Shown one piece after another: positions 10,834-20,290 of a stretch of 64,000 nt of DNA (positions within the stretch are counted from its first letter, which is position 1; every line of letters starts with the position of its first letter). Origin of the DNA: Microcoleus sp. FACHB-831 (GTDB lineage Bacteria; Cyanobacteriota; Cyanobacteriia; Cyanobacteriales; FACHB-T130); contig NZ_JACJON010000067.1 in the NCBI RefSeq assembly GCF_014695585.1, positions 1-64,000 on the forward strand. The letters run 5' to 3'. The translations under genes were made by a program, and so were the position numbers. Under the pieces are notes generated by a model. That model saw only the letters and a program-made list of their open reading frames with translations. It made no database searches and had not been told where the DNA came from.

Positions 10834-10862
10834 AACCCGCGATCGCGGGTTAGTTCTTTTTT
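10834..10862 (+). terminator. Terminator of rplY
   Basis: A perfect palindrome built on a HIP1 core, AACCCGCGATCGCGGGTT, followed by TAGTTCTTTTTT. Position right after the stop codon and the T-run support rho-independent termination. Confidence 0.8.
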
Positions 10863-10872
10863 GTCTGTAAGT

Positions 10873-10899
10873 CCAGGGGCTATAGTCCCTGGGTTTTTT
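10873..10899 (+). terminator. Second terminator hairpin after rplY
   Basis: CCAGGGGC, loop TATA, GTCCCTGG (8 bp with one G-T pair), followed by GTTTTTTAT. A back-up terminator about 20 bases after the first. Confidence 0.75.
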
Positions 10900-10908
10900 A
10901 TTTAATTG

Positions 10909-10963
10909 AAACCGCCAAGACGCCCTAGCGAAGCGAAGGCGTTAGCCGTTAGAGCGCCAAGGG
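10909..10963. repeat. Cyanobacterial dispersed repeat (GCCAAGACGCC type)
   Basis: ACCGCCAAGACGCC, then GCGAAGCGAAGGCG, then AGAGCGCCAAGGG. The outer pieces form a direct GCCAAG pattern often seen in cyanobacterial spacers, split by a GC-rich insert. It lies just before the next gene's start. Confidence 0.5.
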
Positions 10964-10973
10964 AAATAGAAAG

Positions 10974-12506
10974 ATGACTGATACTGCTCTCCCGCCTTTA
11001 ATTCAGCAAATGTTGCAACCTGGGTTCTATCCCCATTCGGTGACAGAACCAATTGGGTTGATTCAGACTCACGTTTCTTATGTTTTGCTGACTGGCGATT
11101 ATGTCTATAAAGTTAAAAAGCCGATGAATTTTGGCTTTTTGAATTACTCAACTTTAGAGTTGCGGCAGCATTTTTGTGCTGAAGAAATGCGGCTAAATCA
11201 ACGCGGTGCAGCGGAAATTTATCTAGAAATTTTGCCCATAACTCAGACTGGGAAACAATATCATCTGGGTGGCACGGGCGAGCCTGTGGAATATGCACTA
11301 AAAATGACCCAATTCCCGCAAGATGGGTTGTTCAGCGCTATGTTTGAGCAGGGCAAACTGACTGAAACACATATGCAGGAACTGGGGCGGGTTGTCGCCA
11401 AGTTCCACGAAAAAGCGGAGATAAATGACTATATTCGCAGCTTTGGTAAAGTTAGCCAAGTTCGCGATGCTATTGATGAAAACTATCGGCAAACTGAGAA
11501 GTATATTGGTGGCCCTCAAACCCAAACCCAATATGAGGAAACTAGAAAATATACAGATGAGGTCTTTGCCAAGAACGAGGATATTTTTAATAGCAGAATC
11601 GAAAATAACTGGTTTCGGGAATGTCACGGCGATTTGCATATAAGGAATATTTGTCTGTGGCAAGACAAAATACTGCTGTTTGACTGCATTGAATTTAATG
11701 AACCGTTTCGTTTTGTCGATGTGATGTTCGACATTGCCTATGCAGTGATGGATATGGATGCGCGATCGCGTCCAGACTTGGGTAATGCATATTTAAATAC
11801 TTACGTCGAACAGATGGGTGATTGGGAAGGTTTGCAAGTGCTGCCGTTGTACTTGAGTCGTCAAGCTTATGTACGGGCGAAAGTAACTTCTTTCCTGTTA
11901 GACGATCCAGCGGTTCCGCCAGATGAAAAGGAGGCGGCGGCAAAAACTGCGGCTCAATACTACAAGCTGGCTTGGGAATACACTCAACCCAAACAGGGAC
12001 GCTTGATACTGATGTCGGGTTTATCTGGTTCGGGAAAAAGTACGGTTGCAGCGCAACTGGCGCGAAAAATCGGCGCAATTCATATGCGTTCTGATGCGGT
12101 GCGGAAACATCTCGGTGGCGTACCTTTGGCCGAAAAAGGTGGCGCAGAACTTTACTCAGCCGAAATGACCCAGAAGACTTATAACCGCTTGTTGGAATTG
12201 GGGATAAAGCTGGCGTCTCAAGGGTGGACGGTAATTTTAGATGCGAAGTACGATCGCCAACAGTTACGGGGGGATGCGATCGCCAAATGCCAATCCCACA
12301 ATCTGACGCCGCAAATTCTACATTGCACCGCGCCTGACCAAGTGTTGCGCGATCGCCTCTCGTCGCGTGCTGGCGATGTCTCTGACGCCACCGCTGACCT
12401 ATTGGCAGCTCAACAAGCAGCCGCTGAACCTTTCACACAAGCAGAACAAACCTATGTGACAACGATAGACACCACCAAGGATTGGCAGCCACAATTCCAG
12501 TTTTAG
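10974..12506 (+). CDS. Fused aminoglycoside phosphotransferase-like / P-loop kinase protein
   Basis: A 510-residue two-domain protein (COG2187 plus COG0645 type). The N-terminal half has an APH-like fold: H218-G-D-L-H with catalytic Asp220, then N-I-C and L-L-F-D-C-I-E-F-N. The C-terminal half is a small nucleotide kinase with Walker A G-L-S-G-S-G-K-S-T at 349-357, M-R-S-D-A-V-R-K and a later R-D-R-L-S-S-R-A. Such fusions are widespread; the substrates are unknown, and antibiotic resistance should not be assumed. A 39-base gap links it to the small membrane gene downstream. Confidence 0.88.
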   Translation: MTDTALPPLIQQMLQPGFYPHSVTEPIGLIQTHVSYVLLTGDYVYKVKKPMNFGFLNYSTLELRQHFCAEEMRLNQRGAAEIYLEILPITQTGKQYHLGGTGEPVEYALKMTQFPQDGLFSAMFEQGKLTETHMQELGRVVAKFHEKAEINDYIRSFGKVSQVRDAIDENYRQTEKYIGGPQTQTQYEETRKYTDEVFAKNEDIFNSRIENNWFRECHGDLHIRNICLWQDKILLFDCIEFNEPFRFVDVMFDIAYAVMDMDARSRPDLGNAYLNTYVEQMGDWEGLQVLPLYLSRQAYVRAKVTSFLLDDPAVPPDEKEAAAKTAAQYYKLAWEYTQPKQGRLILMSGLSGSGKSTVAAQLARKIGAIHMRSDAVRKHLGGVPLAEKGGAELYSAEMTQKTYNRLLELGIKLASQGWTVILDAKYDRQQLRGDAIAKCQSHNLTPQILHCTAPDQVLRDRLSSRAGDVSDATADLLAAQQAAAEPFTQAEQTYVTTIDTTKDWQPQFQF

Positions 12507-12545
12507 ATTCTAGATTGGTAGTGACAATCCTAAATCTAGCGGCTG

Positions 12546-12905
12546 ATGACTAAAAACATTTGGCAAGACTCAACCGCACTTGCAGCGGGATTTTCCGCTG
12601 GGCTAAAGTGGTGGCTGTTTTTTATAGTTTGCTTTCTTTTGCTGAAATATTCACCGCTCTTTAGTGTTTTTTGTGGGGCAGTTGGGGGGTTAGCTGGTGG
12701 TTTTGTTATGGCTTGGTCAAAAAGTACAGATCAACCCTCCAAACCACAGCCAACTTCAACTCCAACCCCTAGAGAAAATACGCCTGTGTTGAGCGGACTC
12801 CGTTTAGCGGTACAGCAGAGGAAGAGCAAAAACAAGAACCGAAACACTACGCACACTAGCGGGTTGTTTGGCAAAAATCCCCCACGCAAGTCAAAGCGTC
12901 GCTAA
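12546..12905 (+). CDS. Small membrane protein, unknown
   Basis: 119 residues. A hydrophobic region at about 20-60 probably forms two closely spaced transmembrane helices with a glycine-rich end (A-V-G-G-L-A-G-G-F-V). A Pro/Thr-rich linker and a strongly basic tail ending in K-S-K-R-R follow. This shape occurs in small cyanobacterial proteins of unknown role. It probably shares a transcript with the fused kinase gene 39 bases upstream. Confidence 0.65.
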   Translation: MTKNIWQDSTALAAGFSAGLKWWLFFIVCFLLLKYSPLFSVFCGAVGGLAGGFVMAWSKSTDQPSKPQPTSTPTPRENTPVLSGLRLAVQQRKSKNKNRNTTHTSGLFGKNPPRKSKRR

Positions 12906-13011
12906 CTTCGTTCATACTACACCTGTTGCATTAGTCACTAAATACCCTCAGACTGGGACTTAGTTTGTCTGATCGAAATTTCCAATCGCTGGCATTTTTT
13001 CAAAAAGCCTA

Positions 13012-13803
13012 ATGTTTCTCTTCCTCTCAAAGTTACTCCCGCTATTCTTCTATCCCTTGGGGTTAGCGTGCCTGTTGATGATTGTGTCTCTGGTGGTGCT
13101 GTGGAAACGTCCGCGCTGGACACCCCTGCCGATTGTTCTGGCACTGCTAGTTTTACTGCTAGGGGGTAATGGCTGGATTTCGGACTCGATAGTGCGATCG
13201 CTTGAATGGCAAAATATCCCTACTACACCGCTACCAACTGCTGACGCGATTGTTGTCTTGGGAGGCGCAACAAAAGCAGCTTTTCCGCCGCGTCCTGCAC
13301 CAGATTTGAGCGAAGAGGGCGATCGCGTTTTTTATGGTGCCCAACTATACCGCGAAGGCAAAGCACCGATAGTCATTGCCAGTGGGGGACGCATCGAATG
13401 GAAAGGCAGCGGCCCCCCGGAATCTGGGGATATGGCTGTAATTTTGGAGACTCTAGGCGTACCTAAAGAGGCAATAATTGAAGAGCCGCGATCGCTAAAC
13501 ACTTACGAAAATGCGCTCTACGTGAGGCAAATTTTGCAGGAGAAGGGCATCAAGAGGGTGTTATTAGTAACATCGGCAATGCATATGCCGCGATCGCTCT
13601 TGATTTTCAAGCGTCAGGGGATTGAAGCCATCCCCGCACCAACAGACTTTTTGGTGACAGAAGCCGACATCAACGAAACCAGCAGCACGCCGCAAGCAAT
13701 TCTGCTCAACGCCGTACCAGACGCCGATAACTTATACAAAACCACGCGAGCGCTGAAAGAGTACCTTGGAAGAGTAGTCTATAGCCTGAAAGGGTGGCTC
13801 TAA
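13012..13803 (+). CDS. YdcF/SanA family (DUF218) membrane protein
   Basis: 263 residues. Two hydrophobic helices (about 6-27 and 36-54) anchor a DUF218 domain. The domain shows A-D-A-I-V-V-L-G-G-A (start of the Rossmann-like core), I-V-I-A-S-G-G, E-P-R-S-L-N-T-Y-E-N-A and V-T-S-A-M-H-M-P-R-S. Relatives (SanA, ElyC, YdcF) affect envelope integrity and polyisoprenoid-linked precursors in other bacteria, so a role at the membrane surface is likely. The N-terminus is hydrophobic right after the ATG, which supports this start. Confidence 0.88.
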   Translation: MFLFLSKLLPLFFYPLGLACLLMIVSLVVLWKRPRWTPLPIVLALLVLLLGGNGWISDSIVRSLEWQNIPTTPLPTADAIVVLGGATKAAFPPRPAPDLSEEGDRVFYGAQLYREGKAPIVIASGGRIEWKGSGPPESGDMAVILETLGVPKEAIIEEPRSLNTYENALYVRQILQEKGIKRVLLVTSAMHMPRSLLIFKRQGIEAIPAPTDFLVTEADINETSSTPQAILLNAVPDADNLYKTTRALKEYLGRVVYSLKGWL

Positions 13804-13942
13804 GCAAGGCATAAGGCAGAAGGCAAACAAGGAAGTTATTAGTTAGAATAAATTGCTTTCGTGGAGCGATGCTTCCTTAACTTTTGCTGAATACTGTCTT
13901 TTATGCTTTTTTTTGCCTTTTTAATTTTTACTTTTTCAACTC

Positions 13943-14170
13943 ATGCCAGAAGAATTTCAACACCTTATTCCCAAGCGTCCGCCACCGCCCGCTGACATCT
14001 TTGCAGTGTACCAAGCGACGCGAGAGTTTTACCGAGAAGTAGAGTATCGGCAAGAGTTTGAGAGTTACTGCGAGTGGTATCGAGCGACAGCCGACAGCCA
14101 TCGCAAAGAATACCAAAAAATGCAAAGTGACATCAATATATGGGGATGGTTTAATCGCGGTAAGCGATAA
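13943..14170 (+). CDS. Small hydrophilic conserved-looking protein
   Basis: 75 residues, rich in Tyr, Glu and Arg, with a Pro-rich start (P-K-R-P-P-P-P-A) and a helical middle (R-E-F-Y-R-E-V-E-Y-R-Q-E-F). It has no transmembrane segment and no known motif. The even codon pattern and the lack of a better frame on the other strand support coding. Function unknown. It lies between a YdcF gene and ftrV, convergent with the latter. Confidence 0.65.
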   Translation: MPEEFQHLIPKRPPPPADIFAVYQATREFYREVEYRQEFESYCEWYRATADSHRKEYQKMQSDINIWGWFNRGKR

Positions 14171-14237
14171 ATAATTTATCCCAACTGTTCATAGTTCATT
14201 GCTGATAGCAACGAGCCACGAACAATTGCAGATTACT

Positions 14238-14462
14238 CTAAGACAAAGCTTCCAGCTCATCTGGGCGTAAGTGAGAGCGGAATTTTTTGTCAAACTGGAC
14301 GTAAATGGGAAGGTTGGCGCTGACTGGTCTACCTTGCCATTCGGTAACAATAGCTACCACTTCCCCTTCATGATCTTTAATATCAAAAGGTTGACTGCGG
14401 TGTTCGGGATGGTGGTAGACAACTACAGATTTAATGACACGGACGCGATCGCCAACTTTCAT
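14238..14462 (-). CDS. ftrV: Ferredoxin-thioredoxin reductase, variable chain
   Basis: A 74-residue SH3-like barrel subunit of the heterodimeric ferredoxin-thioredoxin reductase. With the catalytic FtrC chain it passes electrons from photosystem I via ferredoxin to thioredoxin. The family sequence is clear throughout: V-G-D-R-V-R-V, V-V-V-Y-H-H-P-E-H-R, E-G-E-V-V-A-I-V-T-E-W-Q-G-R-P-V-S-A-N-L-P, then V-Q-F. ftrC is not in the window. The gene lies 81 bases downstream of the PP2C gene on the same strand, with a small GC hairpin between them. Confidence 0.95.
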   Translation of the reverse strand: MKVGDRVRVIKSVVVYHHPEHRSQPFDIKDHEGEVVAIVTEWQGRPVSANLPIYVQFDKKFRSHLRPDELEALS

Positions 14463-14543
14463 GATCCTGGTGTTCCCTCTCCGGGAGCCTTCGTCCCGGC
14501 TCCAGACAACTTTTTTATCTTTGCACAGAACGGGAGCAAAAAC

Positions 14544-16649
14544 TCACTGGGGTTGTACGGGTGTAGGAGATGGGAAAGATCGGGCTGGTGAAGGTTGTTC
14601 TGGATTGAGAATGCGATCGCGCACAGTATCCGATCCTGTAGGATTAACCAGCCACTTCACTAATAACCCAGCAGCGCCCGCAGCTAGAGCCAGCATTACC
14701 AACGCCAGCAGCCACACCCAGACTTGCGATCGCCCCTTTTCTGACTTAGCCACCACGACGGGGGCGGGTACCATTTCTTCAGCAGGCGGCGTCGGTTCCT
14801 CATGGGTCTGTGGTGGCGAAGCGCTTTGAGTAACTTCGGCAAACTGGGTGGGTTTTATCAGCACTGGAGGCGGCGTACTGTTACTGGCTATTTCCCCAAG
14901 ATTTAGCAAGACTGGATATTCTGGGGAAACGCGGCAATAAGTAAGTACCACCGACGTGTTATCGTGGCCATTTTTTTGATTAGCTAGATTAATTAAATAC
15001 TTGACTGCTGATTCCAAAGACATCTGACCCTTGAGAACAGACTCGGCGTAATCTGCCCAAGATTGCTCAACCCAGTTGTTATCGCTAAGACCGTCGGAAC
15101 ACAGCAACAGCAGCCCGTCTTCATCCAAAATAAATCGCCGCACATTAGGACGCAGATACTCAGAATCTTTCGTCCCCAGTGCCTGGGTTAATGCACCCCC
15201 ATCAGCGCGTTCCAACGCCTGCCGATACAGAGATCGACCTAATTTCACTTCCCGCGTCGCCACGTCATCATCGACGGTCAATTGTTGGCAAGAGTTAGCT
15301 GTAATCCAATAGGCGCGGCTATCCCCAACATTGGCGATGTAGAGTTCGTGAGAATTGCCCGTATCAGATAGCGTTTTTATTGCTTGGGGCAGTTGCAGCG
15401 CCATCACTAGAGTTGTCCCCATCCTGCGCCGCGATTCTCGCCCTTGTTCGTCATTGCGGGTGGCAATCATGTTATTCGCTATGCGAATAACTGCCGCTAT
15501 TTGTTCTGCTACCACATCCGGCAGCATGATTTCATCCTGTTCCGCCACCTCTGTCAGCAGTGCTTGTATTTGCAGTTTGAGGGACTGCACTGCTAGTTGG
15601 CTTGCTACTTCGCCGCCTTCGTGACCGCCAATGCCATCGCAAACGACACTTAGGTAAGGAATCATCGGGTCGCTAGGGGGAGCGAAATCTGTGGGGAGTT
15701 CTACTGCTGTGGGGTAGTAAGCATCTTCATTGTGTTGGCTTCTGGGGCCAGTATCGGTTGCACTGGCAATCCGCAAGCGCAAGTGTTGCGTTGCTGCTTG
15801 CTGTAGCAAGAGTTTGTTGAGATTTTGCGCGATCGCTCTGTAGGGCGTTTCCCCCATCTGCATTTGCTGATAAATTTCTAGCAATTGCGGCGCTACCGAT
15901 CTTTGTGCTTCTTTAAACCACTCTGCCCAGCGATCGCCCAGATGTTGCAAACTCGGTTGCACTGATGTTTCTTCCATCAAGGCGGCTCTTTTCCCTTCTA
16001 CCGCTGAGGAGTTTATCTCATATTTTGCTGATAACCCGTTGCCGTTAACGCCTGCGCCCAATCCTAGATTTGTATCTCCAACTGGATCGCTATAAAGTTC
16101 CCGCAGCCGCACGCGCCACCCATCAACCCGCAGATTTTCCACACTAAACAGACTTGTTGCTACTCGCAACTCCGTTAACTGCGGCCAAAGTTCCAAAATC
16201 TGCCACAGCCAGTAAACTTGTCGCACTGGTGATGCTGATGCCCACGCCTCTACAATTGACGGATAATAGTTGCCTTTGGCATCTACAGGGATATTATCCA
16301 GCAAAAGAATCTCCCCCATTGGGGACATTTTGCAAACTCCATACACTTCCGGTACGTGGAGGCGCTGGGGATACAACCGCAGGTAGGGAATCATTTCCGC
16401 GGTCAGTTGTTCAGGAGCGTGGGGGGCAAAAGTCGGACGTGTATCCAACCAAATTTGTCCTGGCATCACATAGTATTTGTCTGCAACTAGCGAGCCTGGT
16501 TGAATTTGTTCCGTCCCTCGATGTGCTGCACGCAGATAGCGATAGAGCAGAGTTGTTTGACAACTTTCACACACGCGATGCCCGACTGGATTTAAGGGGT
16601 TGGAGCAGGTTGGATTAGGACAATGAATTAGCGGCTGGGAACGGCTCAT
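14544..16649 (-). CDS. Membrane-anchored PP2C-type Ser/Thr phosphatase with zinc-ribbon and kinase-like N-terminus
   Basis: 701 residues. Residues 10-30 form a zinc ribbon (Cys10, Cys15, Cys27, Cys30). Residues about 50-290 resemble a degenerate protein-kinase-like region without clear catalytic motifs. A PP2C domain spans about 292-572: D-T-G-P-R-S-Q-H-N-E-D (Asp309), C-D-G-I-G-G-H-E-G-G (Asp338), V-G-D-S-R-A-Y, C-S-D-G-L-S-D (Asp519) and G-H-D-N-T-S (Asp563), giving the metal-binding aspartates. A Pro-rich linker and one transmembrane helix (about 642-668) end the protein. It should reverse Ser/Thr phosphorylation near the membrane. Partner kinases are not encoded here. Confidence 0.9.
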   Translation of the reverse strand: MSRSQPLIHCPNPTCSNPLNPVGHRVCESCQTTLLYRYLRAAHRGTEQIQPGSLVADKYYVMPGQIWLDTRPTFAPHAPEQLTAEMIPYLRLYPQRLHVPEVYGVCKMSPMGEILLLDNIPVDAKGNYYPSIVEAWASASPVRQVYWLWQILELWPQLTELRVATSLFSVENLRVDGWRVRLRELYSDPVGDTNLGLGAGVNGNGLSAKYEINSSAVEGKRAALMEETSVQPSLQHLGDRWAEWFKEAQRSVAPQLLEIYQQMQMGETPYRAIAQNLNKLLLQQAATQHLRLRIASATDTGPRSQHNEDAYYPTAVELPTDFAPPSDPMIPYLSVVCDGIGGHEGGEVASQLAVQSLKLQIQALLTEVAEQDEIMLPDVVAEQIAAVIRIANNMIATRNDEQGRESRRRMGTTLVMALQLPQAIKTLSDTGNSHELYIANVGDSRAYWITANSCQQLTVDDDVATREVKLGRSLYRQALERADGGALTQALGTKDSEYLRPNVRRFILDEDGLLLLCSDGLSDNNWVEQSWADYAESVLKGQMSLESAVKYLINLANQKNGHDNTSVVLTYCRVSPEYPVLLNLGEIASNSTPPPVLIKPTQFAEVTQSASPPQTHEEPTPPAEEMVPAPVVVAKSEKGRSQVWVWLLALVMLALAAGAAGLLVKWLVNPTGSDTVRDRILNPEQPSPARSFPSPTPVQPQ

Positions 16650-16805
16650 CAGTTTAAAAAGTTAAAAAAATTTAAATGAGACTGGTAGTGGAAAATTATT
16701 GGCAGATTAGGGGAAATCTATGAACAAGTATTGTAGTCAACAACAATGGGCTAGTGGTCGAATAGTTCATTCTACCCATATAAATACACTGACCTGGATA
16801 TCAAT

Positions 16806-17309
16806 ATGCCATCGAATCTGACGAATATCTGGTTACTAGCAGGAGCTACGGGTTCCAATGTAGCGGTTAGCCAGTTCCCATTCAGCCCCAGTATGTTTTG
16901 GTTAGCAGCGGGGGCGATGCTTTGTTTGGTGGAATTGTTTGTGCCAACAGCTTTCACCACTTTTATGATGGGGCTGAGCGCCTTGGTAGTGGCCCTAGTT
17001 GCTATGCTGCTACCATCGCTGATTGGCGTACAAGTTGCCTTGTGGATGGCACTGTCTGTAACTTTTGTTTTCTTAAGCCATCGGCTGATGCCGAAGCGTA
17101 AAGTATCCACAATTGAGGATGCAACAGAGGGCCAGACTTTAACCGAAATTTTGCCAGGACAGCCAGGGCGGGTGCTATACGAAGGAAGTTCCTGGAGGGC
17201 GCGGTGTGGCGATGAGAAACTAGCGATCGCCCCCAATCAAAAAGTTTATGTTGTCGGACGCGAAGGCACAACGCTCATCGTCCTTCCAGAGAACCTGTTG
17301 CATACATAG
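16806..17309 (+). CDS. NfeD-family membrane protein
   Basis: 167 residues. Two or three transmembrane segments (about 32-80) are followed by an OB-fold domain (about 100-165) with D-A-T-E-G-Q-T-L-T, G-R-V-L-Y-E-G-S-S-W-R-A-R and a final V-V-G-R-E-G-T-T-L-I-V. NfeD proteins pair with stomatin/SPFH proteins, and the next gene is one, 120 bases downstream on the same strand. The pair probably forms a membrane microdomain complex. The gene is divergent from the PP2C gene. Confidence 0.9.
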   Translation: MPSNLTNIWLLAGATGSNVAVSQFPFSPSMFWLAAGAMLCLVELFVPTAFTTFMMGLSALVVALVAMLLPSLIGVQVALWMALSVTFVFLSHRLMPKRKVSTIEDATEGQTLTEILPGQPGRVLYEGSSWRARCGDEKLAIAPNQKVYVVGREGTTLIVLPENLLHT

Positions 17310-17429
17310 CAGCCGACTAAAAACAGAGGCGATCTTTCCCCCACGCAAAACTAAATTTTATCTGTGCATCCGCGTTCATAATCCGTGTAGGCGTAACCGA
17401 CTAATAACAACAAACAAAGGGCAAAACAC

Positions 17430-18413
17430 ATGGAAGGATTCTTCGGTTTTATTATCTTTATGATTCTGGGCGGGTCTACCCTATCCAGCGTCAAAATTAT
17501 TACTCAAGGCAACGAAGCCTTAGTCGAAACATTGGGTAAATACAACGGCAAGAAACTTAAACCCGGTCTGAATTTTGTTATTCCTGTTTACGAAAGAGTG
17601 GCTTTTCAAGCAAATACCCGCGAAAAAGTCTTAGACATTCCCCCGCAACAATGTATTACTCGCGACAACGTTGCTATCACTGCTGATGCTGTCATCTACT
17701 GGCGCATTCTCGATCTGGAGAAAGCTTACTACAAAGTGGAAAATCTCCAGGCAGCGATGGTGAATTTGGTGCTTACTCAAATTCGGGCAGAAATGGGCAA
17801 ACTCGAACTAGATGAAACCTTTACCGCCCGTTCTCAAATCAACGAACTTCTACTGCGGGAATTGGACGAATCGACAGATCCTTGGGGTGTAAAAGTCACG
17901 CGAGTAGAACTGCGAGATATCGTTCCCTCCAAGGCGGTGCAGGAATCGATGGAATTGCAGATGTCAGCGGAACGTCGCAAGCGGGCAGCAATTCTCACTT
18001 CCGAAGGGGAAAGAGAATCTGCCATTAACTCTGCCAGAGGTAAAGCTGAGGCGCAAGTCCTTGATGCCGAAGCCCGCCAAAAATCCGCGATTCTGGAGGC
18101 GGAGGGTCAGCAAAAGACAATAATTCTTAAAGCCCAAGCAGAACGCCAGCAGCAAGTTCTTAAGGCACAAGCTACTGCTGAGGCGCTGCAAGTGATTTCC
18201 AAAACTTTGAAAACCGACCCCAATGCTCAAGAAGCACTCCAGTTCTTAATAGCCCAAAATTATATAGAGATGGGAACGGCTATCGGCAAGAGCGACAGCA
18301 GCAAAGTGATGTTTATGGACCCCCGCACCCTCCCGGCAACTTTAGAGGGAATTCGCTCTATCGTCGGCGATGGCAACAACTCTAACTTGCTCGATCTGAA
18401 GAATCAAGCTTAA
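17430..18413 (+). CDS. SPFH/stomatin-family (band 7) protein
   Basis: 327 residues. One N-terminal membrane helix (about 1-20) is followed by a band 7 domain: [29 protein letters not shown] and V-E-L-R-D-I. A long helical region (about 180-265), rich in Glu, Ala and Lys, then probably forms a coiled coil for oligomerisation. It resembles QmcA/slipin proteins that assemble rings on the membrane. It follows an NfeD gene, the usual partner. Confidence 0.93.
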   Translation: MEGFFGFIIFMILGGSTLSSVKIITQGNEALVETLGKYNGKKLKPGLNFVIPVYERVAFQANTREKVLDIPPQQCITRDNVAITADAVIYWRILDLEKAYYKVENLQAAMVNLVLTQIRAEMGKLELDETFTARSQINELLLRELDESTDPWGVKVTRVELRDIVPSKAVQESMELQMSAERRKRAAILTSEGERESAINSARGKAEAQVLDAEARQKSAILEAEGQQKTIILKAQAERQQQVLKAQATAEALQVISKTLKTDPNAQEALQFLIAQNYIEMGTAIGKSDSSKVMFMDPRTLPATLEGIRSIVGDGNNSNLLDLKNQA

Positions 18414-18429
18414 TCTAAGTGGGCTGGAG

Positions 18430-19518
18430 TTATCTTTGCGTTCGTAACTCCGCTCGTATCCTTCGCCAGACAGTAAAACCCAAAAGAAGGATGATACTGC
18501 CCGTAGTGGCAAGCATTACTGCAAAGGACATCCCTTGCATTCTCATAGCCACCCAGTTGGAAAACAAGGTAAATGCCCACAGTATTATCGAAGCGCTGCG
18601 TTGGGAGAATCCCCACGCTAGCAAGCGGTGGTGGAGGTGGTCTTTGCCAGGGGTGCTGAGGGGGTTTTTCCCGACCATCAGCCGCCGCACAACTACCTGG
18701 GTGGTGTCGATTACGGGCAATAGCAAGAATAGAGCGGTCGGAACTAAGGCAAACACGGTAGTGACTTTGAGGTTGCCTAAGATACTCGTGGCAGCCAAAA
18801 CGTAGCCAAAAAAGTAGGCTCCGGCATCGCCCATGATGATATGGGAGGGGTGGAAGTTGTGCCGCAAAAAGCCTAGCGCAGACCCCCCTAAAGCGGCCAG
18901 AAGCAAAGTCGCCGCAGCACGGGTCTCAAACTGGGCTGAAACTGCTAAAAGGCTCATAGCGGTAATAAAGCTTACCCCTCCAACCAAGCCGTCCATCCCG
19001 TCCATTAGGTTAACGGCATTGGTGATTCCCACCACCCAGAGGATGGTGAGTAACATTGAGAGCATCGGGTCGATGGGAGTGCCGAAAGTGGCTTCGATGC
19101 CGTTGCCGCTAGCAATCAGCAAAAGTGCGGCGAGAATCTGGATGAACAAGCGAAACAGGGGTGGCAAGCCATACTGGTCGTCGATAAAGCCCACCAGTAC
19201 GAGCATCGAGCCGCCCAGAAGGATGGTCAACACCTCAGCCAATACGTTTTCGATCACGATGGGCCTTAAGAGGCTAGCTAGTACGAGGGCGGCTACAACT
19301 CCGGCGTAGATGGCTAGTCCTCCGGCGTTGGGTAAGGGTTCCCGGTTAATCCGCCTAGCGTTGGGTTGGTCGGCCCAGCCTACCCGCAAAGCAAAAGAGC
19401 GTACTATGGGAATAAAGCGATAGGTAACAACCCAGGCCGACACAAAGGTGAACACCACCGCTAGCCATCCGGTACCTGTTGGGTTGGCAATGCCTAGTGA
19501 CTGAAGGAAGCCGTACAC
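18430..19518 (-). CDS. Polyprenyl-phosphate sugar-1-phosphate transferase (WecA/TagO/MraY family)
   Basis: About 362 residues, with around ten transmembrane helices. Family motifs: V-G-F-I-D-D-Q-Y-G-L (the Asp pair), N-L-M-D-G-M-D-G-L (catalytic Asp) and M-G-D-A-G-A-Y-F-F-G. The R-R-I-N-R-E-P-L-P-N-A-G-G-L block is typical of the WecA/RgpG branch rather than MraY. It transfers a sugar phosphate, usually GlcNAc-1-P, to undecaprenyl phosphate to start an envelope polysaccharide. I chose GTG 19518 because GGGGAG lies 6 bases upstream; the longer frame starts with TTG at 19536. It ends convergently, 16 bases from the stomatin gene. Confidence 0.88.
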   Translation of the reverse strand: MYGFLQSLGIANPTGTGWLAVVFTFVSAWVVTYRFIPIVRSFALRVGWADQPNARRINREPLPNAGGLAIYAGVVAALVLASLLRPIVIENVLAEVLTILLGGSMLVLVGFIDDQYGLPPLFRLFIQILAALLLIASGNGIEATFGTPIDPMLSMLLTILWVVGITNAVNLMDGMDGLVGGVSFITAMSLLAVSAQFETRAAATLLLAALGGSALGFLRHNFHPSHIIMGDAGAYFFGYVLAATSILGNLKVTTVFALVPTALFLLLPVIDTTQVVVRRLMVGKNPLSTPGKDHLHHRLLAWGFSQRSASIILWAFTLFSNWVAMRMQGMSFAVMLATTGSIILLLGFTVWRRIRAELRTQR

Positions 19519-19720
19519 ATTTATCTCCCCGTTCAACTCTTAGTGGCAACGATCAAAATGAGCCTCAAAGTATATTAATTAGTCCTGACTAAATTGCGGT
19601 GTAATATCGTGATGAAAATGTGGGGGCATTATGCCCTTCTGCTACTCTACTCCTCTCCGACTCAGGACTCAGGACTTTTTAAAATCAGTAGGGGTGAGAT
19701 TGCGATCGCAATTTTTTTGG

Positions 19721-20131
19721 TCATGGAGTTACGTTACTGGCGGTGTCGGCTAACTGGCAGCGATCGCACAGCCCAAAAAACTCTAAGGTGTGGTAAAAAA
19801 TTTTGAACTGGTGCGACTGTTGCAGCTGAGTCTCTAGGTTGTGGACTGGGCATTCATTGATAGGTATCGACTCCCTACACTGCAAGCAGGTCAAGTGATG
19901 CTTGTCTTGCTTGGCAGAACTGTAGAGAGACTCGCCGCTAGCCAGCGTCCGCACCTGTACGACGCCTTCAAGTTTTAGAGATTCTAAGGCGCGGTAGACT
20001 GTTGCTAACCCCATGCTAGTATTGCGGTTGCGAAGTTCTACATAGATATCCTGAGCCGAAACAGATCGGTTTAGACTCTTGAGCAGGTTCAAAATATGCT
20101 CTTGGCTGCGGGTGCGTTGCTGGCTCTTCAT
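19721..20131 (-). CDS. zur: Fur-family regulator, Zur type
   Basis: 136 residues. The N-terminal winged helix carries S-A-Q-D-I-Y-V-E-L-R and L-A-T-V-Y-R-A-L-E. The C-terminal part has K-H-H-L-T-C-L-Q-C and L-C-D-R-C, giving two Cys-X2-Cys pairs for the structural zinc, and H-Q-F-K-I-F-Y-H-T-L-E-F-F-G for the sensing site. The overall sequence, as I recall it, matches cyanobacterial FurB/Zur, which represses zinc uptake genes. No zinc transporter gene is nearby. It is divergent from purS over 159 bases. Confidence 0.88.
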   Translation of the reverse strand: MKSQQRTRSQEHILNLLKSLNRSVSAQDIYVELRNRNTSMGLATVYRALESLKLEGVVQVRTLASGESLYSSAKQDKHHLTCLQCRESIPINECPVHNLETQLQQSHQFKIFYHTLEFFGLCDRCQLADTASNVTP

Positions 20132-20290
20132 GGTCTGCTGTGTTGTTAGAGTTCTTTAATCTTTTCAGGTTGTAGTCTAATGTTGTCTCTATTTCCAAGT
20201 TAACCTCACGCCCGCTTCGACTTCAGACCAGTCGAGATCTAAAATAGGACAGCTGGAGCATCTAAAGCATCACAAAATTAGGGGACGCCT

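Noticed and set aside
10974-12506. Antibiotic-resistance gene
   Set aside because: The phosphotransferase fold is fused to a small P-loop kinase in a widespread family without known resistance role.
19594-19806. 70-codon plus frame opposite the end of zur
   Set aside because: Antisense to a confident gene, with no recognisable features.
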